Part shown: one piece after another, positions 45,845 through 58,442 of the stretch | Numbering within the stretch: the stretch's first letter is position 1 | Layout of the letters: every line of letters starts with the position of its first letter | Assembly: GCF_932294415.1 (NCBI RefSeq) | Contig: NC_065538.1 | Location: 42,065,843 to 42,129,842, forward strand | Length of the DNA: 64,000 bases | Direction: 5' to 3' | DNA from: Quercus robur | Lineage: Eukaryota; Streptophyta; Magnoliopsida; Fagales; Fagaceae | Notes under the pieces: generated by a model | Told to the model about the DNA's origin: nothing | The model's input: only the letters and a program-made list of their open reading frames with translations | Databases searched by the model: none | Made by a program: the position numbers and the translations under genes

Positions 45845-47490
45845 ACACAATAAATTGTCATAATATTTTTACAATTGTTGTGATGTCAGTTTCTTACCGA
45901 TCAAAATAAAATATAATAAACTATCAGACCAAGACTAACCACAACTAAAAATAAAGCACTTATGAAAATATTATGACATTTTGGTGTTGTTACAATATTT
46001 TTTACAATTACTAAGGTGTCAGTTGCATATAAATCAAAATAAATAAAATAAAATAAAAAATTACCATATCATGACGTACCACAACTTAAAATAAGGGAAT
46101 TGTAAAAATGTGACATTTTGTTATTGTCATAATATTTTCACATTGTAAGTTTTTCAAAGCATCTGCATTAGTTAATACAAAATGGCATAAGTGCCAATTT
46201 TTGCCCAACCAACCCCAAAAGTCACACACATCAATTTATGCATTTATTGTGCAAAATGCATTTTAGCTATGGTTCTTGTGCAAATATGCATAAACACTAT
46301 TGTTGTGCATTCAGTTTTTATTATTTCTTTGCATTTCTCGACAATGAAGGAAAAGAATAGTTAGTGATTTTGTTATTTTCATAATATATTTACAATTGTT
46401 GAGGTATCAGACTATTAGTAGCTTATAGATCAAAATAAATTAATAAAATATTATATCAAGACCCACCACAACTTAACATAAAAGTATTATGAAAATGTGA
46501 CATTTTGTTATTGTCACAATATTTTCACAACTGCTGAAGTGTAAGTTTTTTATAGGTCAAAATAAAATAATAAATTATTAAATTGGGACCAACCACAAAT
46601 GTAAATAAATGTATTGTAAAAATGTTGTGACATTTTGTTGTTATCACATATTTTCAAAACTACTGAGGTGTAAATTTTTACTTTTTATATGTCAAAAATA
46701 AAATAATACACTATCAAACCAAGATTGACTACAACTAAAATTAAAGTTATTTTTGAAAATATTGATATTTTGTTATGTCCCTAAACGTTTTTGGTTTAGA
46801 CAATTTTGGTAAGCATGTTTCACTCACAATTTTCTTAGGCTGGCTTTTTGTTTTATTTTATTAAGCACCAACACAATTTTACTCAAAAAAAAACCACTTC
46901 CCCCTTTATGTTTGGGTTAGTTCACAATTTTCCTCCTAAACTTTAAATTCAAGCAATTTCTCTCTTTATATTTTGGAAACAAGTGAATGCCCTTTATGGT
47001 TACTCTTTCAATTAAACCCTAACAGAATGTTATGATTTTCAGTGTGCAATGTCTAAACTACCCCCACTAAATTTTAATATCCCAAAATTTTCCTTCGCAT
47101 TTTTTAGTTTTATATGGTAGTCTGAACTACCCTGAACTACCCCTACTATATAAGGTGTTCTATTTGTTACCTAGAAAACATTGATTTAGTAGGTTTTAAT
47201 TTTCTAAATTTATAATTTTATATAATTCAACGACACATATGGGTTTTGTTATCTTGTTCTATTTCTTTTCTTTTTTAATTTATTTCTTGCTTAAAAGGGT
47301 GTTTATTAAAAACTAAATAGGCTAAACACTGTTGTTACATGCATAAAATGTAAGTTAATAAAGAAGGAAGTATGAATAAAGATCTCCATTGTGGATAGTT
47401 GTAAATATTTGATGAAGAGTTTCAATATTCTCCTCAATATCATTCATTACGAAAATTCAAATATTATGGCAATGGTTTTAATTGAGTGAT
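45690..47490. repeat. Right copy of the segmental duplication
   Basis: Parallels 37470-39450 in word order, ending with TTGTTACCTAGAAAACA and CGACACATATGGG. It contains five MITE-like units at 45845-46790, more than the left copy. Confidence 0.65.
45845..46790. repeat. Tandem-like run of five MITE-like units (about 140 bp each)
   Basis: Units near 45851, 45985, 46370, 46510 and 46645 each open with TCACAATATTTTCACAAC-type sequence and close with AAAATGTGACATTTTGTTATTG-type sequence. A non-repeat spacer of about 250 bp interrupts after the second unit. Non-coding. Confidence 0.75.
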
Positions 47491-48841
47491 AAAACAATAA
47501 ATGATATGATATATTCCCTTAAAATTTTGGGTTAACCAAACTGAACCAACAATTTGGGACGGCTACAACTGGGAGTATCGGAAATAAAAAGTGAAAAAAG
47601 AATAATTTTTAAAATGTTAAAACTATCATCTATTCTGTTATTATAAAAAATAAAAAAATAAAATAAAAGATTTCTTTAAAATTTGATGTAATAATGAATA
47701 TAATTGATGTCATTAGTGGAGGTTTTTTTTTTTTTTTTTTGGATAGGATTCATGTGTGGAGATTTGAACATTCATTTCGAGTAATTTCAACATTTTTTTT
47801 TTTTTTAACTTTTTGTATGTCACATTTCTCATTGAATTTTGTCTAATACCAATGTATTGAGTGACATCACTTTTGATGCATCGCAGGCGCAGCAAGTCAA
47901 ATACAGAAATGGACAAATTATCCTTGATATTTGTCCAAGCTATCAAGAATAATATCGTAGCTATTTGGGCGAGTTGGTAGCGTCTTGCAAATTCTTTTTA
48001 GATAGCAATAAAAAGGAGCTGCAAAGGAGGGCATTCAGCCATTTGACAACCATGCCATTGATAAAGTAGGAAATTATTATGTACTTCTAGAGTATTATAA
48101 ATGCGTATTTTGTCCTCTCACATAAATGATGAGTCCTACTAATTAAATTCATGGTGAGACTAATTAAATTCATCAGGAATACCTAATAATTTTTCCTCGA
48201 AATACAGTACAGTTGATCAAATTATACTCTGTTTCTTGATATCCCCTTCATTCGGCGCTCTTGTCTTGTCTGCAACCATTAAATGTCTGCCCTTAGTTTA
48301 AGCAGGCAGAGCCAGCCAACAATAAACCTTGGGTGGAAAATTAAAATTTTGAAATCAACCCATAAGGTTCTTTTGGTTAACAAACAGTGGATGACCAAGA
48401 TATATTAAGCCCCTCAAAACCTTTATAGTTTAAATGTTTAATTGGTTAACACTTTAGTGTTTTTAATGAAAACATTTAAGATTCAAACTTAAAATCCCAA
48501 CCACTTAATGATAATCACAACAACAATGATAATGAGAAATTATCTATGTTCAAATGGAGAAAACTTTTTTTTTTTTTTTTTTTTGGAAAATGGCAACCCC
48601 ACATGCGTTTGACTTTGAGGAATGAGATCTCATTGATATCTGTTTTGAGTGCAAGTAAACGCCTAAAAAATAAATAAATAAATAATTTTTTAAAATAAAT
48701 AAATAAAAAGGCATTTGAATCTAAAGTTCTGATGTCTCTAAATTTTTGTATGTGGAGATTTAAAAGACATAATAATGAAGAAAATTCAACCGAGACTGCC
48801 CGGTCTGATCCTTTTTGCTTAAGTAGGTTAGAAATTGATGG
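47491..48841. other. Intergenic DNA before the viral array
   Basis: No gene recognised. T runs are at 47725-47742 and 48567-48585, and AAATAAATAAATAA-type simple sequence at 48666-48710 lies within 180 bp of the viral junction. Confidence 0.5.
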
Positions 48842-49667
48842 TAGTGACTGGTTCTTTCTTCACAAGATCATCAAGCTTTTGGGCCACTATTTGTAAGGCT
48901 GTTTGGTCCTTAGGCTTGAGGCTAGCTTGTCTGGTTGTGGGGAGCTTGACTAAGGGTTTTTCTAGAGTTTGGATTGGTTTGCTAGGGTTTCCTAGCTGAA
49001 GGAGAACCTTATTGTCAATCCTATCTTCTATCTTATCAAGCTGTTTACCAATGACTCCTAAGCACTGGTTGGTATAGTTGTTTTGCTCTATCACCTTCTT
49101 GACAACCTTTTCTTCTGGGGTTGATGCACACTTAAAGGGAGAGGCAATTACATCACTACCACGGTGGTTAAAGAGTAGGGCTTCTTGGGGAGGATGGCTA
49201 AACCTAACAATTTCTGATTTGCTAGAACTTGGTGCATCCTTTTTAGGGAGTAACTTCCAGTTGGTTTTGGAAATGACACAAGAATTTTTATGCCATTTGG
49301 AATGTTTCTCAAAGTATTCGAAGAAAGGATAATCACTTGATACCTCTTTCATGAATAGTTTCCATTTCTCCAAAACTTCTTCTTTCTGTTCTTTGGTATG
49401 GTTGGCTCTATAGGCTTCTCTCTTGGCTCTGTTTCTTTCAGAGTTGAAATCCTTTTCAAGAGCATCCATATCAGGGGTGAACTCTTTTGTCAACATTAAG
49501 AGCTGATAGTCATATTCAGTTTCTTGTTGAATAGGATTTCTCATATCAGTTCCTGATGGTGAAGGAGGCTTAAGACTGTCTTGACTAGTGCTGTCTTCTT
49601 CTTGATCAGCAATTGAGTCTTGCTTGGCTGTGTAACAAGGGGTACTAACCTGGAACAAGGGGTACAC
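48842..49667 (-). pseudogene. B3 capsid N-terminal region, truncated
   Basis: A highly charged segment (DFNSERNRAKREAYRANHT) followed by the B-type spacer. It nearly matches B1 63944-63240 and then ends at the host junction after about 275 codons. It is in a different frame from the movement protein because of a deletion of about 80 nt near 49655. No capsid core remains. Confidence 0.85.
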
Positions 49668-50635
49668 TGAGATGCAGGTCTATCTGTAAGTTGGATAGTT
49701 GGCTGCCTAAAGGGTTGGCATAGATCTATGGATCTAGGCCTTGGTTCCTGGTACAGATCTACCGAAGATCTGGGCCTGGGTTCATCATATTCTAAGGGTG
49801 ACCTAAACCTAGATTGGTCAAAGCTAAGTCTAACCGTTCCATCGGCTAGCTGTTGGACAAAATCTAGATCTGGGTTCCAAACGGGTTTTTGGATCTGTAG
49901 ATGATGGTTCTCATTATCTATAGTCCAATGTGCTGGGAATGTGACTTCAAACCATTTTAGGGTTCTGGGTACCTGAACTGTGGATCTAATGTCTGGAGTT
50001 TGGATAAGGGTAGTTTCACCAGCCTTTCTCTTAAGCTGTCTGGTTCCATGTAACAAGAAAGTTCCATGGGTTTTGATGTTGAGGGTGAGGACCTTCAAGA
50101 TGTGAGGGTCATCAAGTGCGACGGTGAGGTTGGGGAAACAGTTTAAATGAACTGGTCCGCCGCTCAAACTGGATTCCATGGTACCTAGAAGGCTGTCGTC
50201 AAATCTAAGATGATGGGTGTCTCTAAGGGCCATAAGGATTGAGTTGTTCAACCCTTCTCTGATCAAAGGTTTTACTCCAACTTGGACTAAACCGAGGTGA
50301 AGGAATTTATGATCATTGTCCCTGTGAGCTTTCACGGCTGCAAGGGATAACAAGTAGCATGTTTCATACTCTTTGTTTATGCTGTAAACTTGTTCTATAG
50401 TCCTAACATGGTAGTCTGTCTTGAAAGTCTTTTTCAAGGACCACGATGATGACTTGTAGACCTGGTTTGTGGGTACCTTTGGTATGTTCCAATCTCCTAA
50501 CTTCTGATCTAGATCTGAGAGCTGGTACGACTCCGAGTTTACCATTCCATCATTTAAAGGGATCTCAGGGAGGGTAGTACTGCTAGATCTAATGCTGGTG
50601 GATGAATCACTCCTTCTAAACATCCTATTCATCAT
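49541..50635 (-). pseudogene. B3 movement protein (30K superfamily), deletion-bearing
   Basis: ATG 50635 opens a frame with SSSWSLKKTFKTDYHVRTI, AVKAHRDNDHKFLHLGLVQV and GLNNSILMALRD, typical of caulimovirid movement proteins that open plasmodesmata. Compared with the A copy it lacks 21 residues (63 nt, in frame) at about 50036. Past about 49655 a deletion of roughly 80 nt moves the frame, so the last 40 residues are not viral sequence in frame. Confidence 0.85.
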
Positions 50636-51309
50636 TTTGGATTAAAAACTAAAGAAATCAATTACAACCTAGACTACCTTTATCTTCCAATTTCTGGATC
50701 TAACCTTAGATCTGAAACAGGGTGTTCAAAGATATTGATGCCTTCTGTGAATACTGTCACTACTTACTGCTGCTTTACCCTATTGTTGATGCACACGAAC
50801 CTTTCCGCTCATACCTTTAACGCTCTCCTGTCTACACGGGAATTACTGTTTGGCTCAGGTTCAAAACTCAACCTCGGTACTTTAGACTTACTAGGCAACA
50901 GGTAGACACAGAACCGGATTGACACTTCTCGATAGTACACATCTGTAACAAACTCTGGGTTAAAAACAAAGATAAGAAGAAGAAGATAACTGGGAAGCAA
51001 AGGATTAGCTCAAACAGATAATCACAAGATAATAAACAGAACGAATGAATGGGAGACTCAGCCTACCACCAAAAGAAAGAACAGTAAACACTGACTAAGA
51101 TGAAATAATAGATGAAGAATGTAATGTATGGGAGTGGAAGTGCTATCAGAAAATAGATGTAAAACAAAATAATATTTGTTAGAGATAACATACTCAAAAT
51201 AATGTATAACACAAAATAATGGATAACTATGGCGGTATAACCAGCCAACTTGATTGATCTTCAAAATAATTACAGTAACTTACAACAGTTACTATCGGCC
51301 ACAAACTTG
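50636..51309 (-). other. B3 leader between primer site and movement protein
   Basis: Non-coding leader almost identical to 57768-58442 of the A unit. Such leaders carry small upstream ORFs in caulimovirids; a few short ones occur here but none is clearly meaningful. Confidence 0.7.
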
Positions 51310-51321
51310 GCTCTGATACCA
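51310..51321 (-). promoter_or_regulatory. Viral primer binding site, tRNA-iMet
   Basis: Minus strand TGGTATCAGAGC (continuing CCA) complements the initiator tRNA-Met 3' end. In Caulimoviridae this primes minus-strand DNA and marks genome position 1. It marks the A/B3 unit border. Confidence 0.95.
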
Positions 51322-51564
51322 AATGGGGGTAAGCTACAGACAATGGGGGAAAGGGAGGGTGCCGTTCTGGGCAGCCTGGGTGCGGAAGCATAAATAGGTT
51401 ACAAATGTAGTTCTGGTACAAGTGTAAACTGGGGAGGAGAAGAAAGCCATTTTGGTTTACAAAGTATTTCTATTACAAAGTAAAACTGGGGCTCTGAAGT
51501 AGTGTGACTAAGCCTTGTGAAAGGTGAGTCCTACTAAGCCTACCGAAGACTGAAGCAAAGGGTT

Positions 51565-51574
51565 CCTTTTATAG
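51565..51574 (-). promoter_or_regulatory. Viral promoter TATA box (A to B3)
   Basis: Minus-strand CTATAAAAGG, 244 bases before the primer site. Upstream, inverted repeats AGTGAC-G-GTCACT (51712-51724) and CACTGTT/AACAGTG (51721-51738) may bind activators. Confidence 0.75.
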
Positions 51575-51933
51575 CTGGAGGAAGCCTTGGATCCATTCAG
51601 GAGACTGCGAAAATCACGGATGGTAAACTGCTTTTACTCTTGGGTGAATTTCTTTTCAGCTGAAAGGAAATAGTAACCTCAATGATTTTGTCAGGGTGCT
51701 GTTGAGTGAATAGTGACGGTCACTGTTTATGAACAGTGTTCTGTCCCCTTGCTTTTCTGAATAGTAACTCTGCACAGTGTTCTGGTACTGTGTAGTGAAT
51801 AATAGCTTGTCGGCAACTCTGCTGGTACGGGTACTGTTCCTAAAATAGTAACCGGGTTGCAAAAGATGTTCTTAAGCTATTCTGGGGCTTCTGGAGCTGT
51901 TCTGGAGCATCCGGGAGCTAGTTCTGGAAATGA

Positions 51934-53237
51934 CTAATCGTTGTCAAAGTTGTAACCATCATTAGGATCCTGTGAGTCTTGGAATGGGTTAATTGGAACA
52001 CGATTACAAGAAGCTTTTGAAGAGGCAGGAGAGTTCTTTTCTTCTGACTCTAACTGTTCTGATTGGAGAAGCAATTGCCGGGCAAGATCCTTGAGCTCTT
52101 TGCTAGATTTTCCAGCAATTTGGACGGAATCTAGGCTGGACTGTGATCTTGTGCAATGAGCAATGGTTCTTTGTACTGGAAGAGGAAAGTCATCATGTAA
52201 TTTGGAGATAATGTTAGTAGGTCTGAATTTATCCCACCATTTCACAAAGAATTCCCTATCAAGTAGATTCTGGTTGATAACATAATTCCATATGCTAATC
52301 CAGTGAATCTTGTACTTAATTGTCATGTGCAAAATTGCTGGAAATTGGGAAGAATGTCTGTCTACCTGGAATCTGGAGCTGAAATACCTTAATGCGTCCT
52401 GTAGAGGTTCTGGGAAGTTCTGTGGAATTGATCCAAACATTTCCCACCACTTGAGAAACCATGAAGGTATCTGGCCTTTGAATTTTTTGTCAAACTGAAT
52501 GAACCATGAGTGATCATAGTTCTCATTCTGGAAGAATAAAACTTTCTCGAAGGCATCCATATAATCATAATAATTATACAGGGGTTCTGATCCCTTGAGT
52601 ACGGTAAGTGTTCTAAGTGAGGAGGGGTGTCCCCAATCTTTGCAACTTACAAAACTTTGAATTATGAATTTATGGTACAAAACCTTTGAAGGGTTAATCC
52701 TGTCTCTAATGTCTTCTATTTTGGCAGACTTTTCTTGGGTGAGAATGCCTTTATAGAATTTGATGTTTTTTTCTGGGCTTTTAGGAAGGAAATGCCATTC
52801 ATAGGGCAGTACTTCCATTGCTAATGCCAACAGATCTGTTATGTGAACCAAATGTGGCTCGATATAAGAGATGTGTTGGACAAAATGTTTTCTGATGTAA
52901 GAGGCTCTTCCTGTTCTTGGAGGAAGGGTGAAAGAAGGTTGCTTAGGCACAATCGGACCAAAGGGTTCTTCAACTGTGTATGGAGAAGTTGCTTTGGGAG
53001 GTGGTGTGACTAAAGCAGAACTATAACCATGTTGTCCTTAGGGCCTTTGGTAATTTGGTTTTGGATCGTGGATACCAAATAACGATTAGCAACAACGAAT
53101 GGTGACATAGGTAAGGTCTTTGGTGAACTGGAAAAAGGTACTAAAGGGCCAGGGTTCTGTGCCTGACTGGTACTCCTAGTGGTTTGCTGTTTAGGCAACC
53201 TAGGTGGTTGAGGTTGTACGGGTTTCTTCCCAGACAT
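51934..53237 (-). pseudogene. A-unit ORF2, unknown function, one frameshift
   Basis: ATG 53237 (MSGKKPVQPQPPRLPKQQ) overlaps the end of the RNase H frame by about 37 nt. After about 65 codons the frame shifts near 53040, then stays open to 51934. The long part is rich in aromatic residues (WWEMFGSIPQNF, HWISIWNYV) and ends in an acidic tail (DPNDGYNFDND). No known domain recognised. Some florendoviruses have such a second ORF. It may be a transactivator-like or particle-associated protein, but that is a guess. Confidence 0.75.
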
Positions 53238-55437
53238 TTTGATCTGGATTCTGCAAAAATTCACAGGTTAGGAAGTCAGGGATACTGTTCTGAGTTCCGG
53301 CTATGAATTCTATGTCAAAATCAAAAACTGAAAGGATGGCTTGCCAACGTGCAAAAATCTGTTTTGATGCAATGTTTTGAACATCTTTTTCTAAAACATG
53401 TTTTGCAGATTTACAATCAATCCTGAATAAAAACTTTTGATTTAAAAGATCACTTTGAAATTTTGAAATGCATAGTACTATAGATAAAATCTCTTTTTTA
53501 ATAGTACTATAATTAAGCTGAGTGGGAGTCCAAATTCCTGAATGAAAACAGACAATTTGTTCAGGGGAAGTGGGACTAACATGCTGAAGGAGAATGCCAC
53601 CATAACCAATGTTAGAGGCATCTGTCTGGATGACCTTGAAGGAATTTTCTGAGGGGATTCCTAGACAAGGGAGTGTCTTGACACATTTTTTGATTTGTTG
53701 AACAACCGATGTATGAATGGGTGTCCAGGAAGGAGGATTGGTTCGAAGTCTATCAAAAAGAGGCTTGCATTGTTGCCTAAGATTTTGATAGAAATCCGAA
53801 ATGTAATTGAGGGATCCTAAAAACCTTTGAAGTTGGGTCTTTTCTAGGATCTCATCTGGAAACTTATCAGCAAACTGAATAGCTCTATCTATGGGTTTGA
53901 TGACACCATGTTTTATATCAAAACCTAAGAATCGAACACTAGTTTGGAAAAGTTTGATCTTTGGAGCTGAAACAACAAGACCATTACGTTTGATGGTTTG
54001 GAAGAATGTTCTAAGATGCTTCCAATGTTGAGTCAAAGATTCTAAGAAGATGAGTACATCATCAATGTACACAATGGTATGGCTGGAGAATGGATTAAAA
54101 ATCTCATTCATGATGTTTTGGAATTCAGAAGGTGCATTCTTAAGACCAAAGGGCATTACATTCTATTCGTAATGGCCAAAGGGTGTGGTGAAGGCTGTTT
54201 TGTACCTGTCAGACTCTCTGATTTGTATCTACCAAAAACCACTCTTCATGTTGAATTTACTGAAAACCACTGCTTTACTAAGCCTGTTAACTAAGTCTCT
54301 TTTGTCGGGGATAGGGTACCTTATCCATTCTAAGACTTTGTTAAGGGGCTTGTAGTTGATGACAAGTCTAGGGACACCTCTTTCTATCTCAGCGTTTTTC
54401 TGGACATAAAAGGCTGGACAAGACCATGGTGACCTAGAGTTTCTGATAATTCCTTTCTTAAGAAGATCCTCTATTTCTGCCTTGCAAGTATCCATGAGTT
54501 CTTGGCTTATTTGGATAGGTCTAGCTTTGGTAGGGATGTTCTTTTCATGGAAATCTTTGACATAAGGTAGAGCAACTTCGTGCTGTTTCCTATGCCAAAA
54601 GGCTGTGGGAAGATCAGAGCAGACCTCTTGCTTAAGTTTTTCTTCAAACTTTCTAATGTCTGTTTGGTAACTCTTGCAAGCTAATTGCTCATCAATCCTT
54701 TTGTAACTTAGTTCATTACCAAGGTACATAAGGTGTTGGGTTTTGGCTTTGATAAGGTTAAGGGTCTTGGCTTTGATAAGGTTAAGGGTCTTGGAGATAG
54801 AAACCTCTTGGAGACTATTGATGTCTTTAGGTCCTAGGCTCCTAAGAAACTTGAACTTGATTGGTTGGCCAAAAGGATGGGTAGTGATTCCTTCACTATC
54901 CGTGATGAAAGGATTCAACAGACACATGAATGGGTTTCCTAAGATGACCCTATCTGTCATATTCTTGACAAGAACAAATGTGGTTTTAAAGCATGCATTG
55001 TCTTGGCAAACATGTGCTTTTGGGTTTTTGAATTCAATCTGCATTTTTCCTCCACTTGCGGAAGTTAACCTTTCTTTGGTTTTCCGGAAGTATTTAGAGG
55101 GGATGATTCCATCTTGAATGCAGTTGAGATTAGCGCCTGAATCTATTAAGGCTACTACCTCAAATTCAAAATCTCTGCTTATGACAATCCTGACTTTGGA
55201 GTGACATTTCTGGAAGTTAATTCTACTGATGGTTTGCAAGAATGATCCATTGGTTGGTTCTGGCTCCATTTCTACAGTAGGGTTAACTGTTTCATCTATT
55301 TCTTCATCAAAAGGGTTCTGTAATGAGGTTCCTTCCTCATTGCCTTGATTAGAAGTATATTCTAGATGCTTGACTCTTTGGTCCATGAGACTGTGGTCAA
55401 CCCTAAGGATGGTTAGTTCCTGCTTAAGGTTTCTCAC
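53200..55437 (-). pseudogene. A-unit protease, reverse transcriptase and RNase H
   Basis: One frame throughout. The aspartic protease has DSGANLNC near its start. Reverse transcriptase shows ARPIQISQELMDTCK, SRSPWSCPAFYV, VINYKPLNK and the catalytic YIDD at about 54058-54069, preceded by MPFGLKNAPSEFQ. RNase H shows QTDASNIGYGGIL and DCKSAKHVLEKD. Stops occur at 54229-54231 and near 54165, inside the polymerase palm, so no active enzyme could be made. These enzymes copy pregenomic RNA to DNA. Upstream, the zinc knuckle region shares this frame. Confidence 0.93.
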
Positions 55438-56100
55438 TTTTGTTTTGGTATCCTTAATCTCTTTCTAGAGATCTTGGACGGTTATCTATTTCTTGGATTT
55501 GGTAAACCTATTGTAGATTTTCTCCAAATCAACTTTGGGTTCCTAAAACCTAGGTTTGGATGTACTGGCTTCCTTAACTAGGGTTTTGTGGAACTCACTG
55601 AGTCTTTGAGATTTCTCAACTGGGTCTTGGATCTGTTCTATGAGATCTAAGAGGAGTTCTTCTTGCTCAGAAAGAACACTAACAGTGTTGTTTCTGCAAC
55701 AACTATCTGTCCATGGTATGACTTCATCTGGACTGCTAGAGGTGCTTGTTGAAGCTCTAGGAGAGGATGAAGACTAGTAAATCTGACAGATTTCTCGGCC
55801 AATAGAACTATTGGGGGACTCACTTTCTGGGTGGTCAAGTTCTAAGATTTTGGAGATATCTTCACTGATTAGGGAGTTGGTAGGGGATTTGCCTGGACAT
55901 TCTTTCTTAAAATGTCCTCTTTTTCCACAATTAAAGCATTTTCCTTTTGCTTTAGGTTTGAGGTTTTCTATGGAATTGGTGTTTCCTTTCTTATAGAAAT
56001 CATCGTTTTTGAACTTTTGTTTTCTATACTGTCTGGAAACTGTTCTCTTCCTATGGTAATCTTTAGAGGTTTCTTTTCCTTTATATTTGGATATCCGTTT
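55438..56100 (-). pseudogene. A-unit zinc knuckle and linker region
   Basis: Zinc knuckle CFNCGKRGHFKKEC at about 55897-55938, a basic run before it and an acidic/Ser-rich linker after it, in the same frame as the protease. Stops interrupt the linker near 55774, 55542, 55487 and at 55465-55467; the last is shared with B1 (61629-61631). The zinc knuckle belongs to the capsid C-terminus in caulimovirids and binds RNA. Confidence 0.82.
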
Positions 56101-56543
56101 TCTGGGAAGGATTCGGGTGTATCTTGAAGCTGGTCATCTAGTTGGTTTTTCTCCTTTTCATCTTCTGAGGAGGGTCTACTAGAACCGCTAGAGGATATGT
56201 GAGCTTCTAAGACATTTACCTTTGGTGAGGGAGGGACTAGTTTCTCTACCTCTTGTGATGGAAGTTTGGGTTTGGTACAAGACTTTTTGTGCCATTTGAA
56301 ATGTTTCTCAAAGTATTCAAAGAAAGGATAATCACTTGATACCTCTTTCATGAATAGTTTCCATTTCTCCAAAACTTCTTCTTTTTGTTCTCTGGTATGG
56401 TTGGCTCTATAGGCTTCTCTTTTGGCTCTGTTTCTTTCAGAGTTGAAATCGTTTTCAAGAGCGTCCATATTAGGGGTGAACTCTTTTCTTAACACTAAGA
56501 GCTGATAGTCATATTCAGTTTCTTGCTTAATAGGATTTCTCAT
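55968..56543 (-). pseudogene. A-unit capsid N-terminal region without capsid core
   Basis: Shares the charged N-terminal segment with B1 (DFNSERNRAKREAYRAN) but then carries a shorter, different spacer (SCTKPKLPSQEVEKLVPP) and a Ser-rich segment homologous to B1. It then leaves the frame around 56110, just where B1 has about 800 bp of capsid core (62316-63110). Basic sequence of the capsid C-terminus resumes in another frame. The core is therefore missing, by deletion or by design. Confidence 0.8.
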
Positions 56544-57041
56544 ATCAGTTCCTGATGGTGAAGGAGGCTTAAGACTGTCTTGACTAGTGCTATCTTTTTC
56601 TTGATCAGCAACTAAGTCTTGCTTGGCTGTGTAACAAGGGGTACTAACCTGGGAATGGTCTTTTACACCTTGAAACTGTGGACCTAAGTCTCTTCTAGAT
56701 GTGGGAAAGGGAGCTCGTGCTCTAAACGAACTACACTGGGATGCAGGTCTATCTCTAAGGTGGATAGTTGGCTGCCTAAAGGGTTGGCGTAGATCTATGG
56801 ATCTAGACCTTGGTTCCTGGTACAGATCTACCGAAGATCTGGGCCTAGGTTCATCATATTCTAAGGGTAACCTAAACCTAGATTGGTCAAAACTAAGTCT
56901 AACCGTTTCATCGGCTAGCTGTTGGACAAAATCTAGATCTGGGTTCCTAACGGGTTTTTGGATTTGTAGATGATGGTTCTCATTATCTATAGTCCAATGT
57001 GCTGGGAATGTGACTTCAGACCATTTCAGGGTTCTAGGTAC

Positions 57042-57767
57042 CTAAACTATGGATCTAATGTCTGGAGTTTGGATAAGGGTGGTTTCACCAGCCTTTCTCT
57101 TATCCACTGCCTGGATAGACATGTTTGTTCTCATGCACTTATAATATACTCTATATATAAGGGCTAGCTGCCTGGCTCCATGTAACAAGAAAGTTCCATG
57201 GGTTTTGATGTTGGGGGTGAGGACCTTCAAGATGTGAAGGTCGTCTAGTGCGACTGTGAGATTGGGGAAACAGTTGAAATGAACTGGTCTGCCGCTCAAA
57301 CTGGATTTCATGGTACCTAGAAGGCTGTCGTCAAATCTAAGATGACGGGTGTCTTTAAGGGCCATAAGGATTGAGTTGTTCAACCCTTCTCTGATCAAAA
57401 GTTTCACTCCAACTTGGACTAAACCGAGGTGAAGGAATTTATGATCATTGTCCCTATGAGCTTTCACAGCTGCAGGGGATAACAAGTAGCATGTTTCATA
57501 CTCCTTGTTTATGCTGTAAACTTGTTTTATAGTCCTAACATGGTAGTGTGTGTTGAAAGTCTTTTTCAAGGACCACGATGATGACTTATAGACCTGGTTT
57601 ATGGGTACCTTTGGTATGTTCCAATCTCCTAACTTCTGATCTAGATCTGAGAGCTGGTACGACTCCGAGTTTACCATTCCATCATTTAAAGGGATCTCAA
57701 GGAGGGTAGTACTGCTAGATCTAATGCTGGTGGATGAATCACTCCTTCTAAACATCCTCTTCATCAT
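57042..57767 (-). pseudogene. A-unit movement protein
   Basis: ATG 57767 opens the 30K-type movement protein seen in B3, here with the full central segment ALIYRVYYKCMRTNMSIQAV. A TAG at 57044-57042 stops the frame after 241 codons; similarity to B3 continues in the same frame beyond it to the capsid N-terminal region at 56543. Confidence 0.88.
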
Positions 57768-58442
57768 TCTGGATTAAAAACTTAAGAAATCAATTACAAC
57801 CTAGACTACCTTTATCTTCCAATTTCTAGATCTAACATTAGATCTGAAACAGGGTGCTCAAAGATACTGATGCCTTCTGTGAATACTATCACTACTTACT
57901 GTTGCTTTTCCCTATTGTTGACGCACACGAACCTTTCCGCTCATACCCTCAACGCTCTCCTGGCTACACGGGAATTACTATTTGGCTCAGGTTCAAAACC
58001 CAACCTCGGTACTTTAGACTTACTGGGCAACCGGTAGACACAGAATCGGACTAACACTTCTCAATAGTACACATCTGTAACAAACTTTGGGTTAAAAACA
58101 AAGATAAGAAGAAGAAGATAACCGGGAAGCAAAGGATTAGCTCAAACAGATAATCACAAGATAATAAACAGAAAGAATGAATGGGAGGCTCAGCCTACCA
58201 CCAAAAGAAAGAACAGTAAACACTGACTAAGATGAAATAATAGATGAAGAATGTAATGTATGGGAGTGGAAGTGCTATCAGAAAATAGATGTAAAACAAA
58301 ATAATGTTTGTTAGAGATAACATACTCAAAATAATGTATAACCACAAAATAATGGATAACTATGGCGGTATAACCAGCCAACTTGATTGATCTTCAAAAT
58401 AATTACAGTAACTTACAACACTTACTATCGGCCACAAACTTG

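Larger units (their letters stand above)
48842..51321 (-). mobile_element. Viral segment B3 (truncated, B-type)
   Basis: Starts at the primer site 51310-51321 and runs through leader, movement protein and the capsid N-terminal region. Similarity to B1 stops near 48842, where B1 would continue from about 63240. Its capsid N-terminal region matches B1 (VISKTNWKLLPKKDAPSSSK) and not A. Confidence 0.85.
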
